Positions 34,395 through 42,522 of a stretch of 64,000 bases of DNA are shown here, piece by piece. The stretch lies in NCBI RefSeq assembly GCF_004328625.1, contig NZ_CP032229.1:5394001-5458000 (forward strand). The letters are read 5' to 3'. The stretch comes from Streptomyces seoulensis (GTDB lineage: Bacteria; Actinomycetota; Actinomycetes; Streptomycetales; Streptomycetaceae). The notes under the pieces were generated by a model. It saw only the letters and a program-made list of their open reading frames with translations. It did no database searches and was not told where the DNA came from. Numbering within the stretch: the stretch's first letter is position 1; the number at the start of each line of letters is the position of its first letter. The translations under genes and the position numbers were made by a program.

Positions 34395-35450
34395 ATGTCC
34401 CACGCTCCGCTCCGCCCGTCCCGCCGCCAGCTGCTCGCGGGGGCGCTCGCCGTCGCCGCCACCGCGGCGGTCACCGGCTGCTCCACCGACAGCTCCGCCT
34501 CGGGCTCCGGCTCCGGCAAACGGCTGCGCATCGGCTATTTCGCCTTTCCCAGCGGCGACTTGATCGTGAAGAACAGAAAGCTGCTGGAGAAGGCGCTGCC
34601 GGACCACACCGTCACCTGGATCAAGTTCGACTCCGGGGCCAGCGTCAACCAGGCGTTCCTCGGCAAGTCCCTCGACATCGCCGCGCTCGGGTCGAGCCCG
34701 TTCGCGCGCGGGATATCCGGGTCCTCGCCGATCCCGTACAAGGTCGCCTGGATCCTCGACGTGGCAGGGGAGAACGAGGCGCTGCTGGCGCGGAAGAGCA
34801 CCGGTATCTCCGACGTGGCCGGGCTGAAGGGGCGTACCGTCGCCACGCCGTTCGCGTCGACCTCGCACTACAGCCTGCTGGCCGCGCTGGACAAGGCCGG
34901 GCTGAAGCCGTCCGACGTCAAGCTGATCGACCTCCAGCCGCAGGCGATCCTCGCCGCCTGGCAGCGGGGCGACATCGACGCCGCGTACGTCTGGCTGCCG
35001 ACGCTGGACGAGCTGCGCAAGACGGGGAAGCAGCTCACCAGCAGCAAGCAGGTGGCCGGTTCGGGCAAGCCGACGCTGGATCTCGCCGTCGTCTCGGACG
35101 AGTTGATCGCCCGCGACCCGAAGGCGATCGACGCCTGGCGCAAGGCCGAGGCGGAGGCGCTGCGGCTGCTGAAGTCCGACCACGAGGGGTCGGTGAAGGC
35201 GGTCGCGGCCGAGCTGAACATCAGCGCCGCCGACGCCCGCGCCCAGCTCGCGCAGGGCGTGTTCCTCACCCCGGAGCAGGTGACCTCCGCCGAGTGGCTG
35301 GGCACCGACGGCAAGCCCGGCAAGCTGCTGACGTACGTCGGCGACACCGGCCGCTTCCTGGCCGGCCAGAAGCAGATCGACGCGGCGCCCTCCGCGGCCT
35401 CCGTCGAGAAGGCGTTCTACCTCAAGGGGCTGCCCGATGTCCTCAAGTGA
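34395..35450 (+). CDS. ssuA: sulfonate-type ABC transporter substrate-binding lipoprotein (Tat signal)
   Basis: A 351-aa periplasmic-type binding protein. The N-terminus has a twin-arginine motif (SRRQLLAG), a hydrophobic stretch and a lipobox VTGC at about residues 30-33, so it is exported folded and anchored as a lipoprotein. The rest matches the SsuA/TauA fold (LRIGYFAFPSGDLIVKN, then LDIAALGSSPFARG). It delivers a sulfonate or sulfate ester to SsuC. Confidence 0.9.
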   Translation: MSHAPLRPSRRQLLAGALAVAATAAVTGCSTDSSASGSGSGKRLRIGYFAFPSGDLIVKNRKLLEKALPDHTVTWIKFDSGASVNQAFLGKSLDIAALGSSPFARGISGSSPIPYKVAWILDVAGENEALLARKSTGISDVAGLKGRTVATPFASTSHYSLLAALDKAGLKPSDVKLIDLQPQAILAAWQRGDIDAAYVWLPTLDELRKTGKQLTSSKQVAGSGKPTLDLAVVSDELIARDPKAIDAWRKAEAEALRLLKSDHEGSVKAVAAELNISAADARAQLAQGVFLTPEQVTSAEWLGTDGKPGKLLTYVGDTGRFLAGQKQIDAAPSAASVEKAFYLKGLPDVLK

Positions 35451-36243
35451 GCTGACGGAGAAGAAGGTTGAGCCGGACGCGGTCGCGGGCGGTGCCGTCC
35501 GGCTCGATCGGGTCACCCATCGGTACGGCGCCGTGACCGCCGTCGGCCCGGTCGATCTCACCGTGCCCACCGGGGAGTTCCTCGTCCTGGTCGGCGCCTC
35601 CGGCTGCGGCAAGAGCACCCTGCTGCGGCTGATCGCCGGGTTCGAGCGGCCCAGCGAGGGCACGGTGAAGGTCTCCGGCACCGACCCCCGCCCCGGCGAC
35701 ACGGCGGGGGTGGTGTTCCAGACACCGAGGCTCTTCCCGTGGCGTACCGTGCGCGGAAACCTCGACCTGGCTCTCCGGTACGCGGGCGTCGAACGTGCCC
35801 AATGGCCGCAGCGACGGGCCGAGTTGCTGGCGCGGGTCGGTCTGGAGGGCACCGAGGAGCGCCGGGTCTGGGAGATCTCCGGCGGCCAGCAGCAGCGCGT
35901 CGCCATCGCCCGCGCGCTCGCCGCCGAGAACCCGCTGCTGCTGCTCGACGAGCCGTTCGCCGCGCTGGACGCGCTCACCCGGGAGCGGCTCCAGGAGGAC
36001 GTACGCCGGATGGCCGCCCAGGCGGGGCGCACCACGGTGTTCGTGACGCACTCGGCCGAGGAGGCGGTGTTCCTCGGCTCCCGGATCGTGGTACTGACCA
36101 AGAGCCCGGGGACCGTCGCGCTCGACCTGCCGATCACCCTGCCGCGCGGTGAGGTGGACGCCGAAGCACTGCGCGGCTCACCGGAGTTCGGGGAACTGCG
36201 GGCCGAGGTGGCGCACGCCGTCAAGAGCGCCGCCGCGGCCTGA
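35437..36243 (+). CDS. ssuB: sulfonate-type ABC transporter ATPase
   Basis: A 268-aa ATPase: Walker A GASGCGKST (residues 53-61), signature ISGGQQQRVAIARAL, Walker B LLLLDEPFAALD and the switch His in VTHSAEEA. It belongs to the SsuB/TauB group. Its ATG overlaps the end of the binding-protein gene by 14 bases, so translation is coupled. It powers import through SsuC. Confidence 0.92.
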   Translation: MSSSELTEKKVEPDAVAGGAVRLDRVTHRYGAVTAVGPVDLTVPTGEFLVLVGASGCGKSTLLRLIAGFERPSEGTVKVSGTDPRPGDTAGVVFQTPRLFPWRTVRGNLDLALRYAGVERAQWPQRRAELLARVGLEGTEERRVWEISGGQQQRVAIARALAAENPLLLLDEPFAALDALTRERLQEDVRRMAAQAGRTTVFVTHSAEEAVFLGSRIVVLTKSPGTVALDLPITLPRGEVDAEALRGSPEFGELRAEVAHAVKSAAAA

Positions 36244-36302
36244 CCGCCGTACGCGACAAGAATCGAGGTCCCGGACGGGGCCCTACCGGAAAGGACACCT
36301 GT

Positions 36303-37178
36303 ATGAGCATCCTCAGCGACCGGCCCGTGGCGACGCGGCTGCCGCTCACCGAGCTGGGCCCGAACATCGGCGCCGAGATCGACGGCATCGAGCTGGCCCA
36401 CCTGGACGACGACGGCGTGCTCGCGCTCCGCGAGGCCCTGGTGCGCCACAAGGTCCTCTTCGTACGGGGACAGCATCTGCTCGACGACGCCGGGCAGATC
36501 GAGCTGGGCCGCCGGCTGGGCGAGGTCACGGTCGGGCACCCGGTGCACGACTCCGGCGACGTGGCGCCCGAGGTGTACGCGCTGGACAGCCAGGACAACG
36601 GGTTCGCCGACGTGTGGCACACCGACGTCACCTTCGTGCCGCGTCCGCCCGCCATCTCCGTGCTGCGCGCGGTGGTGCTGCCGCCCACCGGGGGAGACAC
36701 CAACTGGGCCGACAGCCAGGCCGCGTACGAGTCGCTGTCGCCGGGGCTGCGGGCGCACATCGACACCCTCACCGCCGTGCACGACGGCTCCCGCGAGTTC
36801 GGGTACTACCTTGCCCAGCGCCGCCAGGGGAAGGGCAACCTGTGGGAGGGCGAGGTGTTCACGCAGCTCACCCCGGTGGAGCATCCGGTGGTGCGGGTGC
36901 ACCCGGAGAGCGGGCGCAAGGGGCTGTTCGTGAACCCCGGCTTCACCTCGCACATCGTCGGCGTCTCCGAGCACGAGAGCCGGGGCCTGCTCGACATTCT
37001 CTACGCACACCTCACCAAGCCGGAACATGTGGTCCGGCACCGGTGGCAGCCGGGTGACGTGGCCCTGTGGGACAACCGCAGCACCTCGCACTACGCCAAC
37101 CGCGACTACGGAGACCAGCACCGGGTGATGCACCGGATCACCCTGCGCGGGGACATCCCGGTGGGGCCGGGGGCGTAA
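36303..37178 (+). CDS. tauD: TauD/AtsK-type Fe(II)/2-oxoglutarate dioxygenase
   Basis: A 291-aa dioxygenase of the TauD family. The facial triad is H106 and D108 in VWHTDVT and a distal His at about residue 263 in STSHYANRDYG. R278 in VMHRITLRGD binds 2-oxoglutarate. It hydroxylates a sulfonate or alkyl sulfate to release sulfite or sulfate. Located directly after ssuABC-like genes, it completes an import-and-cleave unit. Taurine versus alkyl sulfate cannot be decided. Confidence 0.9.
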   Translation: MSILSDRPVATRLPLTELGPNIGAEIDGIELAHLDDDGVLALREALVRHKVLFVRGQHLLDDAGQIELGRRLGEVTVGHPVHDSGDVAPEVYALDSQDNGFADVWHTDVTFVPRPPAISVLRAVVLPPTGGDTNWADSQAAYESLSPGLRAHIDTLTAVHDGSREFGYYLAQRRQGKGNLWEGEVFTQLTPVEHPVVRVHPESGRKGLFVNPGFTSHIVGVSEHESRGLLDILYAHLTKPEHVVRHRWQPGDVALWDNRSTSHYANRDYGDQHRVMHRITLRGDIPVGPGA

Positions 37179-37187
37179 GCGCACGGG

Positions 37188-37224
37188 GAGGGGGCTGGCC
37201 GGTCGTGGTCCGGGCAGCCCCCTC
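37188..37224. terminator. stem-loop between convergent tauD and flavoprotein genes
   Basis: A perfect 10-bp stem (37188-37197 with 37215-37224) around a 17-base partly paired loop lies in the 51-base gap between tauD (ending 37178) and the minus-strand flavoprotein (ending 37230). It can terminate both directions. Confidence 0.65.
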
Positions 37225-37229
37225 GTACG

Positions 37230-39308
37230 TCAGGTACCGACCCGCGCGCAGTCGACCGGTTTCGCCACATCGGCCTCCGGCATATGGGCCTCGGCCACAT
37301 GGGTCTCGGCCACATGTGGCTCCCGCACATGTGGCCCGTGCCCTCCCACATGTGGCTCCCGCACATGTGGTCCTCCCACATGTGGCTCCCATCCCGCGTC
37401 CAGCGCCCGCAGCACCGCCCTCGCCACCGTGTCGTTCTGCCGGAAGGCGGGCGCGTTGGTGCGTGGGCGGGCGAAGGCGGCGATGGCCCGGCTGTCGGTC
37501 GGTGCGCCCAGGGCGATCCGGCGCGGGTGCGGCCGGCCCAGGCCGGGGTCGATCAGATGGCCGTCGGCGAGGGACACGGTGATCCGCCCGGACCGGTGCC
37601 GGTGCGTGTCGTCGACGACCACCTCCTCCGCCAGCGCCCCGGCGCGGTGCAGGTGCCGCAGCAGCGGGTCCTCGGTGCGGTCCAGGTTCGGACCCGGCAG
37701 ATATGCCTCGATCAGCGCGGTCGCGTGCACGGTGTGCCCCGGCACCGTGGGACTGGTCGCCGTGAAGGTGCCGGTGGCCTCGTCCGTACCGACCCTGATG
37801 TCCGCGCCGAGGAAGCGCACCACACCGGCGCGTGACAGCGCGTCCAGCTCGCGCAGCCGGAAGCCGGGCGGACCGGAGGCGAGGAAGTTGAAGAACCCCT
37901 GCCACCAGCCGTCCAGCCCGTCCGCCAGCGAGCGTGCCGTCAGCCGTCCGGAGGCGACCAGGCCGGGCAACTGGCCGTACAGGGAGAGCAGCGCCAGGAA
38001 CGCGCCCAGGTCGGCGCTGTGCTCCGGGTCCTCGCGGCGGGCCAGGTCCTCGCGGAAGTAGGCGCGCAGGTGCTCCTGGAAGGCGTCCGGGGTGTCGAAG
38101 ACGAGCCCGTCCAGCGGCCGGTCCAGCGTCTCGAAGTCCAGCCGGTCGGCCGGCTCGGGCACAGCGGTGGCCACCAGCCCGGCCAACTGTGCCGAATACC
38201 AGCCGAATTGGTCGTAGGCGGCCAGGAACTCCGGCCAGGGCATGGCGGTGCGCTCGGGGTGGGCGTGGAACAGCTCGTGGTAGTGGCCGAACCCGATCTC
38301 CTTGGCCATCAGCGGCCACACATCGCGCCGCAGGTCCAGCGGCTCGCCCCCGGCGGTCAGCGCGTCGACCGCCTCCGGGCCGAAGTAGCGGGGGAGTGGC
38401 GGCCGGGGTCCCTGGAGCTGGTAGCCGGTCTTGGCGTGGTACGGCACCCCGCGCCGCGACCCGACGTGCAGCACGGGTTCGCGGCCCGAGGGCAGGTAGG
38501 TCAGCGTGCCGTCCGGCTCGGTCCGGTAGGCGCCGCCCCGGCCCTCGGTGAGCAGCACCGTCAGGTCGACGAACGCCAGCCCGAAGCCGCGCAGCACGAC
38601 GTCCTCACCGGGCCGCAGCCCCGACAGATCGGCGTCGGCGGAGAAGGCGGGCGGCAGATGGAAGCGCCCGTGCCGGCGGGCGAAGTCGGTGTGAACCCGG
38701 TGCGCCGGTGCGGGAGTCGAGTCCAGATGCCCCTGGGTCAGTATCACCAGGTCGGCGCGGAGCGGGGTGCTGCGGCCGGCCAGCCGGACCTCCTGGGGGC
38801 CGTCCGCCGGGCCGGTGACCGAGGTCGCGGTGGTGCGGTGCCACTCGACGGTGACCGTGGGCGGCAGATCGGCCAGCGCCCGCCGGAACACCCAGTCCAG
38901 ATAGGCGCTTTGGGCGCGCCGGGTCGGGAAGCCGGCCGGGACCAGGGTGCGGAGTTCGGCGAGCACCTCCGGGTCGGCCGGCTCCGCGTACGGGGCGAAG
39001 CGCGGCGCGTCCGGCGCGGCGAACTGGGCGGCCCACTCGGCCAGCGAGGGACCCGGGCGCACCGGGCCGTCCACGGTGGAGCTCTCGTCGGTGAACATGG
39101 TGACGTCCTCGGCCATGGAGTTCATCCGCAGCAGCGACGACTGTTCGTCCCGCCAGACCCGGCCCGGACCGGGCGGATGGGGGTCCACCAGATGGACGCG
39201 CAACTCATGTGCGCCGGACCAGAGTTCGGGTGCGTTGGCGCCGATGCGCTCCAGCAGTCCGGTGGCGCGCGGTCCCGCGCCGACGATCACCAGGGTGCGG
39301 GTGCTCAC
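37230..39308 (-). CDS. FAD/NAD(P)-binding flavoprotein with repeat-rich C-terminal tail
   Basis: A 692-aa protein. The N-terminus has VIVGAGPRATGLLERIG (dinucleotide-binding GxGxxA), and the body matches the PF13454-type FAD/NAD(P)-binding proteins of about 620-650 aa. Residues about 639-681 form a tail of His-Val and His-Met repeats encoded by CACATGTGG units. The family often sits with lysine/ornithine-type N-hydroxylases or sulfur genes; the substrate is unknown. The gene overlaps the upstream permease by 4 bases, so the two are co-translated. Confidence 0.85.
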   Translation of the reverse strand: MSTRTLVIVGAGPRATGLLERIGANAPELWSGAHELRVHLVDPHPPGPGRVWRDEQSSLLRMNSMAEDVTMFTDESSTVDGPVRPGPSLAEWAAQFAAPDAPRFAPYAEPADPEVLAELRTLVPAGFPTRRAQSAYLDWVFRRALADLPPTVTVEWHRTTATSVTGPADGPQEVRLAGRSTPLRADLVILTQGHLDSTPAPAHRVHTDFARRHGRFHLPPAFSADADLSGLRPGEDVVLRGFGLAFVDLTVLLTEGRGGAYRTEPDGTLTYLPSGREPVLHVGSRRGVPYHAKTGYQLQGPRPPLPRYFGPEAVDALTAGGEPLDLRRDVWPLMAKEIGFGHYHELFHAHPERTAMPWPEFLAAYDQFGWYSAQLAGLVATAVPEPADRLDFETLDRPLDGLVFDTPDAFQEHLRAYFREDLARREDPEHSADLGAFLALLSLYGQLPGLVASGRLTARSLADGLDGWWQGFFNFLASGPPGFRLRELDALSRAGVVRFLGADIRVGTDEATGTFTATSPTVPGHTVHATALIEAYLPGPNLDRTEDPLLRHLHRAGALAEEVVVDDTHRHRSGRITVSLADGHLIDPGLGRPHPRRIALGAPTDSRAIAAFARPRTNAPAFRQNDTVARAVLRALDAGWEPHVGGPHVREPHVGGHGPHVREPHVAETHVAEAHMPEADVAKPVDCARVGT
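37265..37390. repeat. tandem CACATG-type repeats (palindromic CACATGTGG)
   Basis: Five exact CACATGTGG copies start at 37311, 37326, 37347, 37362 and 37377, mostly 15 bases apart, with degenerate CACATGGG-like copies before them. The spacing is a multiple of three and stays in frame with the flavoprotein's C-terminus, where it encodes His-Val/His-Met units. The array is not CRISPR-like: units are too short and spacers are not unique. Confidence 0.85.
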
Positions 39309-40294
39309 CGGTCACCGCCGAGGGAGGCGCGGCGGGTCCGGGCACGCAGCACGGTCAGCCAGGGGCCGAGCCGGGCGAGCGGGGCGGGCGCCTGGTCGCG
39401 GGCCGCGCCCCGCCCGTAGTACCGCTCGACGTGGTACTGGCCCACGCTGAGCACGGAGGTCACCACGATGTACCAGACGGTGGCGACCAGCAGCAGCGGG
39501 ATGACCTGATAGGTCCGGTTGTAGATCAACTGGACCGAGAACAGCAGGTCGTGGACGGCCAGCACGCTGACGATGCTGGTGCCCTTCAGGGTGCCGATCA
39601 GCATGTTCCCGGCCGTCGGCACGATGGAGCGCATCGCCTGGGGCACGACGATCCGGCGCAGGGTGCGCACTCTGCCGAGGCCCAGCGCCTGCGCCGCCTC
39701 GGTCTGCCCGGCGTCCACGGAGAGGATGCCGCCCCGGATCACCTCGGCCGCGTACGCCGTCTCGTGCAGAGTGAGGCCGATCAGCGCGGTCAGGGTCGGC
39801 CCGAGCAAGTTCACGGTCTTGACGGTGACGAACTCGGGGCCGAACGGGATGCCGACGCCGAGCGTCGGGTACAGCGCGCCGATGTTGAACCAGAACAGCA
39901 GCTGCACCAGCAGCGGGGTCGAGCGGAAGATCCACACATAGCCCCAGCTCAGGGTGCGCAGCACGGGGTTGGCGGAGAGGCGGAGCACCGCGATGCCGGT
40001 GCCGAGCAGGAACGCCAGCACCATCACGGCGGCCGTCAGCCACAGGGTGAGCAGCAGCCCGTCGAGCACGGCGGCGGTGGTGAAGTACTGCCCCACCGCC
40101 TGCCACTGGAAGGCGTCGTTGCGCACCACGGAGTTCAGCACCATGGCCAGGACCAGCAGCGCGACGGCCGCGGCGATCCAGCGGCCCAGGTGCCGGCGCG
40201 GCACGATCCGGGGCAGCTCGGCGTCGTCGGAGGGCGGCGCGGCCGCCGGGGGCTTCAGCAGGGAAGGGGAGGTGACATCGGAAGGCGTGGCCAT
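39305..40294 (-). CDS. amino-acid-type ABC transporter permease
   Basis: A 329-aa permease of the polar amino acid (HisM/EhuC) family. After a 50-residue soluble N-terminus come about five helices; the EAA loop is in TEAAQALGLGRVRTLRRIVVPQAMR. It is paralogous to the permease at 43488-44492, sharing QVIPLLLVATVWY and VGQYHVERYYGRG. The two may form a heterodimer served by the ATPase of the divergent operon. I start at ATG 40294 where the protein becomes conserved; a GTG at 40387 extends it by 31 residues. Confidence 0.85.
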   Translation of the reverse strand: MATPSDVTSPSLLKPPAAAPPSDDAELPRIVPRRHLGRWIAAAVALLVLAMVLNSVVRNDAFQWQAVGQYFTTAAVLDGLLLTLWLTAAVMVLAFLLGTGIAVLRLSANPVLRTLSWGYVWIFRSTPLLVQLLFWFNIGALYPTLGVGIPFGPEFVTVKTVNLLGPTLTALIGLTLHETAYAAEVIRGGILSVDAGQTEAAQALGLGRVRTLRRIVVPQAMRSIVPTAGNMLIGTLKGTSIVSVLAVHDLLFSVQLIYNRTYQVIPLLLVATVWYIVVTSVLSVGQYHVERYYGRGAARDQAPAPLARLGPWLTVLRARTRRASLGGDR

Positions 40295-40447
40295 CGGTAG
40301 ACGCTCCGGGAGGGAGGTGCGGACGTGGGCGACCGTCCGGTGGCACACGTACTCGCGTACGGTGCGGCCGGTGGCCTGCGTCGTCACGTGCCGCGTCCCT
40401 CAACGCGACCGGAGGAGCCCGCCGCGTGGCAGGCCCGTCCGCCGTCG

Positions 40448-40478
40448 ATCGTATGGGTGTACCGCACATGTCTGTCAA
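40448..40478 (-). promoter_or_regulatory. predicted promoter for the permease/flavoprotein operon
   Basis: On the minus strand a consensus TTGACA (40473-40478) is followed after 19 bases by TACGAT (40448-40453). The spacer is slightly long. It would drive the minus-strand permease and flavoprotein genes, back to back with the plus-strand promoter at 40525. Confidence 0.45.
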
Positions 40479-40524
40479 CCACACAGGAAGCGGTGCCGGT
40501 TGTGGTCCGGCATTCGGTCATGGG

Positions 40525-40553
40525 TTGACGAAAAGCGAGATGCGCTGCTCAAT
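40525..40553 (+). promoter_or_regulatory. predicted promoter of the LLM/amino-acid-transporter operon
   Basis: TTGACG (40525-40530) is followed after 17 bases by CTCAAT (40548-40553), and the leader ATG at 40561 falls at the expected transcription start. The message would be leaderless, as known for actinobacterial cysteine leader peptides. No ribosome-binding site is visible before that ATG, which agrees. Confidence 0.55.
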
Positions 40554-40560
40554 TGACGGC

Positions 40561-40638
40561 ATGGATGCCCAGCAGCGCTTGGTCACGCGCGATCACATCG
40601 ACTTCGGTCGAGTGTGGTCGTCCTCGTGTTGCGTCTGA
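40561..40638 (+). CDS. cysteine-type leader peptide upstream of the monooxygenase operon
   Basis: A 25-codon frame beginning MDAQQRLVTRDHIDFGRV and ending with Ser-Ser-Ser-Cys-Cys-Val before the TGA. The HID-x-x-R ... C layout matches the actinobacterial sulfur-gene leader peptides and the one at 33267. A G+C-rich hairpin with TTT begins 10 bases after the stop (40648-40668). Paired Cys codons near the end would let a stalled ribosome decide whether that hairpin forms. It precedes the SsuD-like gene by 223 bases. Confidence 0.75.
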   Translation: MDAQQRLVTRDHIDFGRVWSSSCCV

Positions 40639-40647
40639 CTCGGCAGC

Positions 40648-40668
40648 GGGCCGTCTGACCGGCCCTTT
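40648..40668 (+). terminator. putative attenuator hairpin after leader peptide
   Basis: GGGCCG (40648-40653) pairs with CGGCCC (40660-40665) around a TCTGAC loop, followed by TTT (40666-40668). It lies 10 bases after the leader stop codon, within reach of a ribosome at the Cys codons. The stem is short, so its strength is uncertain. Confidence 0.45.
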
Positions 40669-40861
40669 CCCTCCGCCGGCGCAACCCCGGCGCGGGCCGA
40701 TGCCCACCCTTCCGCGCGCTGCCGCCGCACCGTTCCACCCGACGCCCGTCGTCGTCACGCCGCATTTCTGACGTCACAGATCTGACGTTTCATCAATTTA
40801 GTTGTCGAGCACGGCAGTTCAGTCCTGCACGCCTGCGCTCCTCCGCCGGAAAGGCACACTC

Positions 40862-41986
40862 ATGCCCGTGGAGTTCCTCGGCATAGCCGCGACCAACGAC
40901 GGCTCCGAAACCACCCCGCGCTCGGGCGCGGCCTTCGACAAGGACTACACCCTCCGCCTCGCCCGAGCCCACGAGGACCACGGCTGGGACCGGGTGCTGT
41001 TCGCCTACGGCTCCGGCTCCCCGGACCCCGCGCCCGCCGCCGCGTACATCGCCGCCCGCACTGAGCGGCTCCAGCTCCTGCTCGCCCACCGGCCCAACGT
41101 CTCGTACCCCACCTTCGCCGCCAAGACCTTCGCCACCCTGGACCAGATCAGCGACGGCCGGCTCACCGTCCACTTCATCACCGGCGGCAACGACCACGAG
41201 CAGGGCCGCGAGGGCGACACCCTGACCAAGGACGAGCGGTACACCCGTACCCGCGAGTACATCGGCATCGTCAAGAAGATCTGGACCACCCGCGAGGCGT
41301 TCGACCACGAGGGTGAGCACTACCGGTTCCACGACTTCGTCAGCGACGTCTTCCCCGTCCAACAGCCGCGCCCCGGGGTCTCGTTCGGTGGGTCCTCGTC
41401 CGCCGCGTACGCCGCCGGAGGTGCCGAGGCCGACATCTACTGCCTGTGGGGCGAGCCGCTGGCCGAGACCGCCGCGCAGATCGAGAAGGTCAAGGCCGCC
41501 GCCCGCGAGGCCGGCCGCACCGATGTGCCCCGTATTCAGGTCGCCTTCCGTCCGATCATCGCCCCCACCGAGGAGCTGGCCTGGGAGAAGGCGCACCGCA
41601 CGGTCGGCGCGATCAAGCAGCGCCGCGAGGCCGGCCTCGTCCGCCACCGCCGGGGCGGCGCCCCCGAGAACGCCGGCTCGCAGCGCCTGATCGCCATCGC
41701 CGAGGCCGGCGAGCGCTACGACCGCGCCCTGTGGACGCCGACCGCCGCCGCGACCGGCGGCGCGGGCAACTCGAACGCCCTGGTCGGCACCCCGGAGACG
41801 GTCGCCCAGGCCCTGCTCGACTACTACGACCTCGGCGTCGACATCCTCTCCGCGCGCGGCTACGACCTGCTCGGCGACGCCATCGACTTCGGCCGCCACG
41901 TCATCCCGATCGTCCGCGAGGAGGTCGCCAAGCGGGACGCCGCCCGCGCGGCCGGCACCGGCCCGCTCACGGCGGTGGGCGAGTGA
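40862..41986 (+). CDS. SsuD-like FMNH2-dependent alkanesulfonate-type monooxygenase
   Basis: A 374-aa luciferase-like (LLM) TIM-barrel flavoprotein, starting MPVEFLGIAATNDGSE. Its length and blocks (LDQISDGRLTVHFITGGND, RTREYIGIVKKIW) match SsuD/alkanesulfonate monooxygenases. It uses reduced FMN from a separate reductase to break a carbon-sulfur bond. GGAAAGG lies before the ATG at 40862; the longer frame from 40802 is rejected. It is the first gene of the operon. The GNAT gene start overlaps its stop by 4 bases. Confidence 0.88.
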   Translation: MPVEFLGIAATNDGSETTPRSGAAFDKDYTLRLARAHEDHGWDRVLFAYGSGSPDPAPAAAYIAARTERLQLLLAHRPNVSYPTFAAKTFATLDQISDGRLTVHFITGGNDHEQGREGDTLTKDERYTRTREYIGIVKKIWTTREAFDHEGEHYRFHDFVSDVFPVQQPRPGVSFGGSSSAAYAAGGAEADIYCLWGEPLAETAAQIEKVKAAAREAGRTDVPRIQVAFRPIIAPTEELAWEKAHRTVGAIKQRREAGLVRHRRGGAPENAGSQRLIAIAEAGERYDRALWTPTAAATGGAGNSNALVGTPETVAQALLDYYDLGVDILSARGYDLLGDAIDFGRHVIPIVREEVAKRDAARAAGTGPLTAVGE

Positions 41987-42522
41987 GCCTGCCCGCCCTC
42001 TCCGAGCGGTCGGTCGTCCAGGTGACCGTCGCCGACCCACGGGTACGCCCCCTGCTGCGCGAACTCGGCGAGGAGTACTCCGCCCGCTACGGCAAGGACG
42101 CGCACGCGGAACTCGCCCGCTACCCCGACGAGGAGTTCACCGCGCCGCACGGCGGTGTCCTGCTGCTCCTCCTGGAGGGCGGCGAACCCGTCGCGGGCGG
42201 CGCCTTCCGCCGGTACGACGCGGGCACCGCCGAACTGAAGCGGATCTGGACCCACTCCGGCCACCGCCGCCGGGGTCTGGCCCGCGAGGTCGTCGCCGAG
42301 CTGGAACGCGAGGCGCGCGCCCGCGGCTACCGGCGGATCTACCTGACCACCGGACCCCGCCAGCCCGAGGCCCGCGCGCTGTACCTCAACACCGGCTACC
42401 GCCCGCTGTTCGACACCGAGGCCGACCCGGAGTCCATCGGCCCGCTGCCCTTCGAGAAGCACCTCCCGAGACACCCCGACCCCGGGACAGACCTCCGCAC
42501 CGGAAAGGCCACCGCCCAGTGA
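41983..42522 (+). CDS. GNAT-family N-acetyltransferase
   Basis: A 179-aa GNAT protein. The acetyl-CoA-binding loop is SGHRRRGLAREVVAELE, and the C-terminal part has ARALYLNTGYRPL. In the Bacillus ytmI operon a GNAT enzyme N-acetylates S-alkyl-cysteines before flavin monooxygenases cleave the C-S bond; this gene sits in an equivalent context. The GTG start overlaps the upstream stop (GTGA), and its stop overlaps the next gene's GTG. The acceptor is therefore probably a cysteine derivative (inference). Confidence 0.85.
   Translation: MSLPALSERSVVQVTVADPRVRPLLRELGEEYSARYGKDAHAELARYPDEEFTAPHGGVLLLLLEGGEPVAGGAFRRYDAGTAELKRIWTHSGHRRRGLAREVVAELEREARARGYRRIYLTTGPRQPEARALYLNTGYRPLFDTEADPESIGPLPFEKHLPRHPDPGTDLRTGKATAQ

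Noticed and set aside
34296..37184. Minus-strand frame of 962 codons opposite ssuA, ssuB and tauD
   Set aside because: Shadow of well-conserved plus-strand transporter and dioxygenase genes.
37265..37390. CACATGTGG array as a CRISPR array
   Set aside because: Repeat units are 9-15 bases, there are no unique spacers of 30 or more bases, no cas genes occur, and the array is inside a reading frame.
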